DNA of 64,000 nt from the NCBI GenBank assembly GCA_963691705.1, contig OY829537.1, forward strand, positions 41,915,514-41,979,513, given 5' to 3'. A program made the position numbers and the translations under genes. Shown here piece after piece: positions 46,750 through 57,200 of this stretch (the stretch's first letter is position 1; each line of letters opens with the position of its first letter). This DNA is from Viola odorata. Lineage: Eukaryota; Streptophyta; Magnoliopsida; Malpighiales; Violaceae. The notes under the pieces are model-generated. The model searched no databases. It saw only the letters and a list, made by a program, of their open reading frames with translations, and was not told the DNA's origin.

Positions 46750-47084
46750 TTGTTTGCAACTTGGATTTGAGTTAATTGTCAATTTGATAATGAGTTTGAG
46801 GATTTGTATTAACTTGAATTTTAGTATTTTTAATATTTTTTAATTTAATTCATGTAGACTTCGATTGTGTGTTCAAACTTTTATTTTCGAAGTTCTTCAA
46901 GGTGCCTACACAGAACCATCCGGGATTTTTTTTCCATTAATGGATATCCACAGATATCCATTAAGAATGGATAATTAGTGGTATGGATATGGTTTGACCT
47001 AATGTAAAAATAAATGGTAATGGTATGGATACGGTTTAGGTGAATATCATGGATATCCATATGATTTCCATCCCTAATTAATTC

Positions 47085-47437
47085 AAGTAGTTATTTAATT
47101 ATACAAGTAATTAACTAAAGAATCATCATCACTTTGAGATCACTATGGCCAAACTACTTAAATTATGCTAATTATGCAAGATCATCTCTTATGTATCCAT
47201 ACAAATCACATCCTTTTCTTTAGCAACACCATAAAACCATGGTTGCATGTTGAGTTTAAGCAAGAAGATGACAAGTCACACCAATGCATAAGAATCAAAC
47301 TCAAGATTCATGGTTGAATTATCCTAATTAACAATTTTAATTAAGAAAATAGCTTGATTTAATTTGATTATCACCTTCCTCCTCTCTTCTCCTCAACTCG
47401 GCAGCAATAAGAAGAGCTCTAAGGGCCTCTCTATCTC
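47085..47437. other. flank of hAT F, no gene seen
   Basis: AT-rich sequence without domain signals. Confidence 0.4.
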
Positions 47438-48076
47438 TTAACCATTAAAATGTCTCTGAAATACAGAAGTAGCAAGGACAAAGAAAATGCTAACGAACAC
47501 ACGATATATATATATATTCACAAAAGAAAATGACATAAGCCACTCACGTGGCGAAACCACCAAATCAAGAGATGACCAATTATTAGGAATCTTCGAAGGA
47601 ATAGGGAAAGACAAAAAATCCTTGGTACAATTAGCAAAGAATTTTCGGTACCAGCCACGCCTTAATGACAAGAGACTTGAAAAGGTATCATAGACAACAC
47701 AGGTATGAGGAAAGATGTTAAAGAAACCATCGGAATCCCAACTGAGACGGAAAAAATAGAAAAAGGCGTTCAAGCTCTCCACTAACTGTAAACGCTGATA
47801 AAGAGAAGAAAAGGCACAAAGGCACACCTAGCCTTAAGGATTCAACTGGGTGGTTGCCACGAGCGTCACTGGCAGGAATCTGTAGATTAAATTGCTAAAG
47901 GGAAATCGAGAGCCAACCTCGAACATGCCCAAATAAACCATAAAATGGCTCGGCGACTGATTTATTCCATCCTGACTAAAGGGAACTCTAAAAATCCTTC
48001 CGTGAGGTAAAGAAAATGGGGGATAAATTCCACGAAAATCCTCAATCACAGAGTCAACCCGCTCGTACATAGACAA
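47438..48076 (-). pseudogene. PF04195-like retroelement gene remnant
   Basis: Two frames on the minus strand: 48076-47834 with YPPFSLPHGRIFRVP, YLGMFEVGSRFPFSNLIY and TQLNP, then 47827 onward with CLCAFSSLYQRL, SLNAFFYFFRLS and LRRGWYRKFF. The order 'G..FP....', 'P.QL.P', '.AF..LC', 'F.YFF.L' parallels the PF04195-like region of the Tat antisense genes. It is probably left from another Tat-like element, though no pol or LTR is seen nearby. Assignment is by motif order only. Confidence 0.5.
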
Positions 48077-48530
48077 ACTAGAGGAAGATTAGGGATCCAT
48101 TGAATAAAAAGTAATGGTAAGAAAAGGACTACAACAGTGAAGAGAATAAAAAAGCACCCTCGGGAACAAAAACTAGGGAAAAAGGAAAATAGAATAGCGC
48201 AACAATGACTAGGAAAAAATGAAGAAGAGGAGCAAGAACTTGAAATGAACGCATGATGACACATAAAGAAAAAATGATCAGAGAAGGGTACGAAAAATAA
48301 GAAGAAAAGAAACCTAAGTAATCTACTTAGGGCTGGTCTAGAAGGGTATCCTAATAATAACACCACTAGATACCACACTAGGGAAAATGGATTTCAAAGC
48401 CTGTTCAAGAGAAAAGGTTCCCTGAGGAAAGGGCGCTTGATCTAGACCAATCCTCAAATCGCACCTTCTTAAACTCTAAACAGGTAGTATATTCAAACCC
48501 ATTTTGTGTGTTCTTTCACTACACTTCATT
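48077..48530. other. no gene seen
   Basis: CT/GA-rich sequence between the PF04195-like remnant and the inverted repeat; only low-complexity short ORFs. Confidence 0.35.
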
Positions 48531-48628
48531 TGCACAAAAATTCATACGAATTCCCGGAACCGTATCATTTGGTAGCCTCCTATTTATGAAATGATACGGT
48601 TCCGGGAATCCGTATGGCTTTTTGTGCA
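48531..48628. repeat. ~40-bp inverted repeat at the left edge of element H
   Basis: Arm 1 (48531-48570) is the reverse complement of the first bases of the H LTR plus three bases (48589-48628), with a few mismatches; the inner 28 bp have one. Arm 1 continues as TTTGGTAGC, the LTR/PBS junction of this family in the opposite orientation. The loop is 18 bp. Confidence 0.75.
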
Positions 48629-49454
48629 AGGTTCTAGCCTTGAGTTTGTCACACAAAACACAACAAGTAGTACACAAGAATATTTAGTGGAAAATAAGGG
48701 AGGGCGCAGCGGAAGAAGCACAAAGAAAGACACAATGAAAAGAAGAACGATAAATACCTGTAAGGAGGTCACGGTTCTCTTGCGAGCTTAGTGAGGTTTT
48801 GGGCACCAAAGATGTGCGTTTTTATGAGAAATTCGTGAGAATGGGGGATGGAGAGTGCAAATGGAGATTGAGGTGGATGATTGAACAATCAAACGAATGA
48901 CACTTGAGTTTCGCTTGAAGAAAGTCTTGAACACACGGGTAAATATTATCAAGAACACAAAATCTCAATATTTCATATTCAAATGCTCAGACAAAATGAA
49001 GTAGCAACAAACTACACATTTGAAGATGAATTTACATTTTATCCTTGCCCCCCGAGAATCACACAAGCATTGAGCTTTAGACAAATAAGGAGGAGAAACT
49101 CACTCTATCAATATTCATCAATCAAAGCTAAGGAAAATAAGAAAGAAGATAGCTCTTATACTATTACAAAACATGAGCACAAAACCCTAAAATGTCCTTT
49201 CCGTCTAGTAGCTAACGGTATACCATTAGTGCCCTAACGGTATGTCATTAGTCACTAGAAATCTGGCACTCAAAATAAAGTTTGCTAACGGTATACCGTT
49301 AAGGCCTTAATGGTATACCATTAGCCACTGGTTGTGGGGAATGCTGCTCTCGCGCGGTGAAAGCTCAACCATGTTGGTGTCTCTTGACTTCCTTTTGGAT
49401 CGCCATGCCATTGACCTTCTTGTCCAATACTTGACCCCCCTCATGCTCGTATCA
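48592..49454 (-). repeat. 3' LTR of element H (863 bp)
   Basis: Starts TGATACGGTTCC and ends CTCGTATCA on the plus strand. Holds palindrome modules at 49211-49250 and 49285-49324. Confidence 0.85.
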
Positions 49455-50477
49455 TAACCAACCCTTTCAAGAGGATTTTTGCTCGAATCTATATCTCGGT
49501 GGTGGTAAAGTCGAGGCACTATTCTTGGCACTTTCAAGCGCTTCTTTGTGTGTACGCTTTTCATATGAGGGACAAATGTCACCACTGATGTGACTTGGAT
49601 ATCCTTCAGAAGGAATGGATGAATTAGCAAAGAACACACCAACATACGCTCATGAGGTTGGCTAGGGATGTAGCAAAGGAAAGGGTCCTCGTAAGCGTCG
49701 AACTCCTTAACAAAATATGCAGGAAACTTCTGCAAAATATGCTCACAAAAATAAAAGAGAGAATTATCAATGTTAGATTGAGCTAAATGATCCTCATTAC
49801 TCAAAGGCACGCTCATTGGATCGTTAGCAAACAAAACACTCTCTAATTTGTTTCTCACTTTCTTCTTTCAAAAATTGTTGCTCTCTCTTATGTTTCCTCA
49901 CTCTTTTCACTCATTTAGTGTACAACCATGTCCTTTTCAATCCAAGTAGGATGTTCCTCATCCTCTTCTCTCTCCTCACTCACTCTCAAATTGGCACGCT
50001 CCCTCTTTCTCCTCTCTCGCCTTTCACTCCTCTCCCGATCCTTGTTATCCATTCTTTTGATTATAGCTTCCATGTCACAGGTGAGTTGGGTGAGGTTGGC
50101 TATAATTTTGGCTATACTAGGGATCACTCTCTCTTGTATGACCGGATAAGGCAAGTGATGTAAAGGTGTAGGAGTATGTGGCTCAATGTAAGGTTTACGT
50201 GGTCGTAGGTGAGGAGGTAAGTAGTGCCTTTGTTGTGTGGCTCGGTCGCCCGAAATTGATGATTTGGTGCACTAGTATAGGGGTCATGGCCAAGGCTTTG
50301 TTCAGAGGAACCTAGGCCATAGCTTGAGCATCGCGGATGTTGGGCATGGAGTAGCCGAATAGGGTTTGGCATTAACGTTCGGCCATAATGGTATGTGTGA
50401 TCACTTCGGCCACTTGTTGAAGGCTCTTGGTGGCCTTGGTAGCAAAATTCAGTTTTGTCTTGATAATAATAAGACAT
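49455..50477 (-). pseudogene. degenerate gag/pol-tail region of element H
   Basis: 50477-50124 (GLGSSEQSLGHDPYTS) matches the gag start of element G (GLGPSEQDLGHDPSIS). 50154-49915 is a charged, helical, Arg/Glu-rich stretch. 49858 onward encodes FDAYEDPFLCYIPSQPHER and IDSSKNPLERVGYDTS, running through the purine tract into the LTR as in G and B. The gag core and all enzymes are missing. Confidence 0.6.
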
Positions 50478-51346
50478 TCTATACCTTCAAAAATAAACAA
50501 ACTAGATATACATATATATGTTAGTGAAAATCACACATCCTCACGTGTTTATGCTCGTGTTTACTCTCTCGCAAATATTGTTCTCACAAACCTCAAACGC
50601 TTGTAAACATGCTCCGTGTGCTCACCACATTCAAGCCAACATTATCAAGTAACATCCACAAAGACTCAATGAAAGAAGCAAAGGAAGGCACACAGACACA
50701 CTTGCTGAAAAATTGTCACTTGACTAGAGACTTGAAGAAATGAAAGGAAAATGTGTTTAGGACTTGACACTAAGACTCTAAGACTTTAGGATATAAAAAT
50801 AGAAGACTAAAAGTTGAGTTTAGAACAAAGAAATACAGCTCACACATATGTTTAAGACTCCCCATATTTTTCTCTCTAATGGTGCCAATTTGGGTGTTTT
50901 AGTTTAGGACTTTGTGTGCAACTTGAATGGTTTTAGTTCAGGATTTTAGTTTGAGACTTTGTCTAGGACTTTTGTGAGATATTTGGACAGAATAGTAGAT
51001 GTGAAGTCCAGCTGCTGGCAAAGCTCAAACATGAAAGCTTCAGGTTGCTTTAGTAGTCTCCTCTTGGCTTAGCACAAAAATGGCAATTTTGGGAAGAGAG
51101 TGTATGAGTAGGTGAGAGTTTTAAGGAAAAGTGAGTGGGTGTGGGTGTGGGGTTGGTGCTGACTTTGGTCCAACCAAACAAAGATTAAAAAAATTAGAAA
51201 CACAAAATTTGAAAGTTGTCTCAAGAAATTCGGATCAAACAAAACAAAAATGAAGAACACATGAACACCAAGCTGTCTGTTTGAGCTATTCTTAGAAAGA
51301 ATTTCAATTTTTTGACTAAAAAAAATAGTAAATGATTGTTTCAAGA
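50478..51346 (-). other. leader of element H, left of insertion I
   Basis: Non-coding. Includes AAGAACACATGAACACCAAGCT, also in the leader of G. No gene seen. Confidence 0.4.
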
Positions 51347-52701
51347 GATAAGTCCAAAAAAGGCACCTGCACTTCTATTTAATGACTCATTTGGCACCTC
51401 TATTTTTTTGGTGGTTTAAAAGGCACCAGCACTCAAAAGAAATGTCACATTTTGTACCTCCCCCTCATACCATTAGTCTGTGACCGTTATCCGTCCTATG
51501 TGGCACGACAGCAAATCCGACCCGAAAAGTTTTTTTTCTTTTCAAAATGGGCATATCAAACGATGCGTCGTTCACTCCTTTTGTTCTTCTCTTCCTATTT
51601 CCTCTCTTTTCTTTATTTCATCATTTCTTTTAATTTTTGGCTGCAAACGCAACCTTCTCTTCTCTCTTTCTCTTCTTTATTTTATCCCTTGCCTCTGCAC
51701 TTTCCTTCTTTATTTCTTTTTCTTTTCTATTTCTCTTTTTCCTTTTTTTTTCTTTCTTTCTTTTCTGTTGGGTTTGGATTGGTTTGGTGGCAGTGGTGAT
51801 GATGTGCGGTCTTGATGGGGCTATGGCAGTTTAGGTGGTCGATGGTTGTGTGTGGTTTTGATTCGGTTGAGATGGTGGTGGTTTCGACGGTCTGGTTTGG
51901 TTGTCCGACAAAGTACGGTCGGGATTTGGGTGATGGGTGATTGAAGCTATTTTGGGTGAGGAGGTGGCGATGGGTGGCTGTTTCTGGTTTGGCTAGCGTG
52001 TGTGATAGGCGGGGGAGGGGCTGTTTTGGTAATTGGCCGGCGGCTGGGACGGAGGAGATCGGGAGGGTGGTTGATTTGATGGAGGAGGTCAATTGCAGGT
52101 TTGGCAGAGAAATGAAGATGGCTTTCAAAATTGAATTTTTGAAAGGATGAAATTAATTAGGTAGTGACAAATTGGATTTAATTTGGTGCAAGAATGGGAT
52201 TTAATTTGGGGTAGGGATTGGATTTAATTTGGTGCAGGGATGAGTGATTAAAGAAGGAGAGGGTGATGATTTGGTGTAGAAATTGAATTAAAGGGAGGGA
52301 CTGGATCTGGGATTAGAATGATGTGTCGTTCACTTCTATTCATTAGAGTGAACGACGCGTCATTCCGACACTAAATAACAAAGGAGTGAACGACGCGTCG
52401 TCGTTCACTCTAATGAAAAGAAGTGAATGACGCGTCGTTCTTATCAAACAATATGTCGTTCAAACACCTGAACGACGCTTCGTTTGATAAGGCCCATTTT
52501 GAGAAAAAAATACTTTTTCGGGTCAGATTTGCTGACGTGTCGTGCCATGTAGGACGGATAACGGTCACAGACTAACGATTTGAGGGGGAGGTACCAAATG
52601 TGACATTACTTTTGAGTGTCGGTGCCTTTTAAACCACTAAAAAAATAGAGGTGCCGAATGAGTCATTAAATAGAAGTGCGGGTGCCTTTTTTGGACTTAT
52701 C
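51347..52701. mobile_element. element I: 1.36 kb with ~220-bp terminal inverted repeats
   Basis: 51347 onward (GATAAGTCCAAAAAAGGCAC) is repeated in reverse at the right end (to 52701, GGACTTATC). Similarity of the arms extends inward to about 51567 and 52480. Inside are CT-rich sequence and, at 52330-52490, several inverted copies of GAACGACGCGTCGTTC-like motifs. No transposase is seen; the CT-rich ORFs at 51452-51834 are low-complexity. Long inverted repeats suggest a Mutator-like or foldback non-autonomous element. A target duplication is unclear (ATTGTTT occurs near both ends but offset). Confidence 0.7.
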
Positions 52702-53035
52702 CCATTGTTTTAATTCACGAAATTAATCATGGACATTCCTAAAACATATAAATACAACTTTGGCTCAAGAAAGAAGAAATTCGGCAGAAAACTCAAAGAA
52801 AAACTGTTCACAAGATGAAACTTAAGAACACCAAGATTGAAAATTTCACACCTTTTAGGTTTGGTGTCCAAATGGCATGAAACTTTCACCAAACGTTTAG
52901 AAACTCAAGAGAAATGTTGTAAACACATAAAATGGGGTTGTGGACAGAGAAATGGTGAGTTTCCCTGACCGGAACAGTGACACGAAAATGAACACACAAA
53001 ATAAACTCAAGAGCGTCAAGAGCTCCGCTACCAAA

Positions 53036-53897
53036 TGATACGGTTCCGAGAATCCGTATGGCTTTTTGTGCAAGGATCTAGCCTTGAGTTTGTCACACAA
53101 AAAACAACAAGAAGTACACAAGAATATTTGGTGGAAAACAAGGGAGGGCACAGTGGAAGAAGCACAAAGAAAGACACAATGAAAAGAAGAACGATAAATA
53201 CCCGTAATGAGGTCACGGTTCTCTTGCGAGCTTGGTGAGGTTTTGGGCACCAAAGTTGTGCGCTTTTGATGAGAAATCCATGAGAATGGGGAATAGAGAA
53301 TGCGAATGGAGATTGAGGTGGATGATTGAACACTCGAACGAATGAAACATGAGTTTCGCTTAAAGAACGTCTTAAACACACGGGTAAATATTATCAAGAA
53401 CACAAACTCTCAATATTTCATATTCAAATGCTCACACAAAATGAAGTATCAACAAACTACACATTTGAAGATGGATGTATGTTTTATCCTTGCGAGGTAT
53501 CAAAGTACCATTAAAACTTAGAATGCCACAAAAGTTGAGCTTTAGACGAATAAGGATGAGAAACTCACTCTATCAATATTCATCAATCAAAGCTAAGGAA
53601 AATAAGAAAGAAGCTAGGTCTTATACTATTACAAAACATGAGCACAAAATCCTAACATGTCATTTCCGTTCAATAGCTCTAACGGTATGCCGTTAGTCAC
53701 TAGATATCTAGCACTCAAAATATAGTTTGCTAATGGTATACCGTTAAGGCCTTAACAATATGTCGGTATACCGTTAGCTACTGGTTGTGGGGAATGTTGC
53801 AGGCGCAGTGAAAGCTCAACCACGCGGGTGTTTCTGGGCTTCCTTTTGGCTCGCCATGCCATTGCCCTTGTCCAATACTTGACCCCCCTCATGCTCT
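53036..53897 (-). repeat. 5' LTR of element H
   Basis: Aligns with 48592-49454, including the TGATACGGTTCC start. The last bases (GTATCA) are missing. Palindrome modules at 53679-53696 and 53730-53778. Confidence 0.85.
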
Positions 53898-54221
53898 AAT
53901 AGTACAAATTAATAGAGAAAATTGGAGAGATATAAAAGTTAAAAAAGTACCCATGGTGTATCTAGTGTAGATTGGAGTTTGTTTAAGCACCGGCATTAAT
54001 GAGCCGGTGTTTTAGTGTTTACAAGAACACTTTTCTATTCCTTTTTTTTTAGTTACTGCGTTTACAAAAAGACTGTAGGCCACCTATTACAGCAAGTTCT
54101 AGCCTTCTAGGTGGCTCCCGGACCATAAATGAATGGTCTTAATTTAGTACCTATACAAATGTGTACAATTTCAACTCCACGACGGATGGTTCATCTTTGT
54201 CCTCCGATTCGATTTTCTGCA
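53898..54221 (-). other. downstream region / probable 3' UTR of the TEX2-like gene
   Basis: About 325 bp between the stop codon and element H. No ORF. It contains a 9-base T run near 54041. No polyadenylation site can be assigned with confidence. Confidence 0.4.
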
Positions 54222-57200
54222 TCATTCCACAACCTCTTCTTGCTTTGGTAGTTTCAAGGTCCTTGCCTTCTCAACGATGTTTCTGCCCTTTTCTTCAATG
54301 TGGCGCCTCTTCTCTTCAAATCTCTCTCCCATCTTCTTCCCAAGATCAAACATCTTTGCTCTTCTACCTACTTTCTTTGGTCTTGAATCATCTACTTCAA
54401 CACTACTATTCAGCTTCTCAAAAGGTATCAAGGACCTACTAGGTGATTGGGTCTCCGAGACATACCCTCTGCTTTGTTGCAAAGCTTCCCGCGGTTCAGC
54501 ATCCTCTAACAAAGGCGTATCCAGCCCATGCAAACTTTTGCTATTTTCTATTGATCTTGCAGGGCTTGATGAGCATGCTGATGAGTCAGAAATGGATTGC
54601 TGAGTGCTTTCATCATTGCCCTTCTTTTGATGTTTGCCTTCGTCACCCGAGATCCCCTTACTTGTTAGGATTGTCGTGTCTACATCGTCAGACAGGAAGT
54701 TGGGAGCTTCATGCACATGATTACTAGCGCCTTCTTGATTAAGCCACATAAAAGGAGCCACATTACGTGGGATCCAGTCATTCTTTTCCGCCAACATCCA
54801 GGGAATGCATATACTTTCACAGTTTGGAAGCACCATAGTGTCCCGAACGGATGCCTATCAACAAAAACTAGCATTAGGCTCATAGCAGTACAGTTCCATT
54901 CATATTCATAACGTTCTTTTTACCAGGAAAATGCTAAACTGAAAAATTCGATTTCCATTTTCATAAGAGATATGGTCATCCAGACATAAACAGTTTCTGC
55001 AGGCTAAAATCACAAATCATACATGCAGCAAGTAATCCCAAGCAGCACTTGAAAGAAAAAAGAAGGAACAAATATGTTTTCACCACAGGCTTGGAGATGA
55101 TCACAATTCCAGACCAGGTGCAACCATAATGCATTATTTAAAAGTTTCACTTCATTATCCAAATGCTTCATCAGCAAATAAATGAAGAGAGACGCTAAAC
55201 AACTCATGTGAAAGACTCACTGAACCAAATGCTTCATCAGCAAATAAATTAAGAGAGACGCTAAACAACTCGTGTGAAAGACTCACTGAACTAGAAAAGC
55301 ACCCAGAAGTGGGGCAATTTAAAAGCATGGTGCTGAGTGAAAATTAGATCCTTAGAAGCAGATATAATTCAGCAGAGATGTGCTCACGAATGCAAGTGAA
55401 ATGCATGCAACAGAAGGAAATTAACTGACGAGGCATTCCAGTGAAATAGGGAATTCCCTACCTTAAACTGATTGATTAGGTACAAAGCAACATGTCCACT
55501 GTTAATCTTGTGCTCCCCAACAGAAGACTCCAAGTCAAATTCCATATCAGGCATGGAGGTAAAACCAAACCACAACTGATCAGAAGGAGGTGGCTTTACA
55601 TGTAACCGCATAGTTCCACGGACTGATGCAACCCTTATCGACAGAGACAGTGGCACCTTCAATTGAAAATCAGTCAATCAGCAGGCACAATAAAGGTTTT
55701 GCATCATGTCATTAACTCTCTTTAAATAGAACAATCATCACATACAATAGAACAATCATCACATACAAAATAAGATGCAACCGCCTAGATTTGCTCTAAT
55801 TTTTCAAATGGTTCCACCTCAGAACTGATTTAAGTCTATGTGGTATTTTTTTCCTGTTCGTATGAACAGCATCTGCATGACAGATATTTTGAAGTTTGTT
55901 CTTTTGACAAGAAAAGTAATTACCGTGGAAACATTTTCAAGTGTTCAACAGTAATGAGTGTTGCAAACTTGCAATTGCACGATGATGGTGTAATGCAAAG
56001 GAAGTGCAAAATCACGCCTAGAGGAGTACTCTAAACCACTAAGGAGAAATATGATCAAAAAAGAAATAATGAACAAAAAAAAAGAGTAGACATCCCAATG
56101 GATCCCTAAAATGAATATTGTAATTGTCACGAGACAAATCAAGACATTAGATGAGAGAAAGTAAACCCTGTCATTCAATACCCAGCAAGTACAAACAGGT
56201 AACCTAATGCAACAAAGGTTAGCAAACAATTGAAAACATGAGAAACAAGATCCAGTCAAAATAGAAACATGGGTACTTTCAGGGCAACTTCATTAAAGCT
56301 CATCAGACCTACCCCCCAGTTCCAAAACCCACAAACACAAACAGAAAGTCATCTTGACTACAACAGTACTTGGCAGAAACATCAACAGTAAACAAAATAA
56401 AATTATAAAAATTATTTCTGTTGAATTTCTACCAGGAACTACCATTATATTCTAATTATTTAAGATTGGATTTTATATCAGACATCCCTAAACCGGTGGC
56501 TGCCCATTTATATAATCCAAATGTTTTCTAGTCAAAAATTATAAATTTTGGTTACCATAAGCTCCCCAATCAACCCCAACTTATTAAAACACTACTAAAA
56601 GGAATGTATTATTACCAACAACGGTTTAGAACAGGATAAAGGAATGCTGCCATTGTAGCTAATGTTTACACGAGGGGCATTTTACCAATTAAACTTTCCT
56701 AAAATGTGTGAAGACAAAAACATAAATCTCAGAGGGTATTGAAATGACAAGAAAAATGTTCCAACATTTGCATGCGGTGGAATTATTAGCTAGAACTTTT
56801 CTTCTAATTGGACTTCATCCATAAGTCTTCTACAACAATATATTAATCGACACTATGTGCTTCAGTGTAAACTTTAGATGTATGAGCACAAGTATCATCA
56901 AAGTACATATTTAGTAGGTTAGCAATGTGTTCATTCAGCTAACAAAAACATTTATCCTCTCTTTTTGTAGATTTTAAGGGTGTGCTTGACATGTGAAAAG
57001 GAAAAGAAATAAAAGAAGAATTTGCAAGACTCAGCCTCTTTTACTCCCCATCTCCCCATTGTGATTGTTTTGGAAGTGCAACCACCGGTTGGAAAGGAAT
57101 TTTTTTTTTTTTTTTTGAGTAAATCATTCATCTATCACAATTAAAAGTTTGTGGACTCAATAATAAGTTCAGTACAACCTTCCGTCAAAGGTGTAAAACT

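Larger units (their letters stand above)
39105..47076 (+). mobile_element. hAT-superfamily DNA transposon F (carries element G)
   Basis: Terminal inverted repeats TAGGGATGG at 39105 and, reversed, CCATCCCTA ending at 47076. The flanking 8-mers are ATTAACTC (39097-39104) and ATTAATTC (47077-47084), an 8-bp target duplication with one transition, as expected for hAT. Subterminal regions are dense in GGATAT/ATATCC motifs on both sides (39120-39290 and 46930-47065), likely transposase binding sites. A degenerate transposase lies at 44514-46749. Without element G it would be about 3.5 kb. 39300-40052 holds no domain I recognise. Confidence 0.85.
48592..53897 (-). mobile_element. gag-only LTR retrotransposon H
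   Basis: Direct repeats at 48592-49454 and 53036-53897. The minus strand after 53036 reads TTTGGTAGCGGAGCTC as PBS. The interior has a degenerate gag-like region and a pol-tail-like frame but no RT. It is related to element G by LTR start, leader sequence, palindromes and the AYEDPFL motif. The flanking 5-mers (TGAAA and TAATA) do not match and the right LTR lacks its last few bases. Element I is inserted in its leader. Confidence 0.75.

Noticed and set aside
51452..51834. Overlapping plus-strand ORFs rich in Phe, Leu and Ser, looking like a membrane protein
   Set aside because: They lie in a CT-rich low-complexity stretch inside element I, and all three frames give the same hydrophobic look.
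53028..53403. Minus-strand ORFs of 117-168 residues in the right LTR of H
   Set aside because: The same frames recur in the left LTR (48584-48772) in broken form and show no domain; they are chance frames in LTR sequence.
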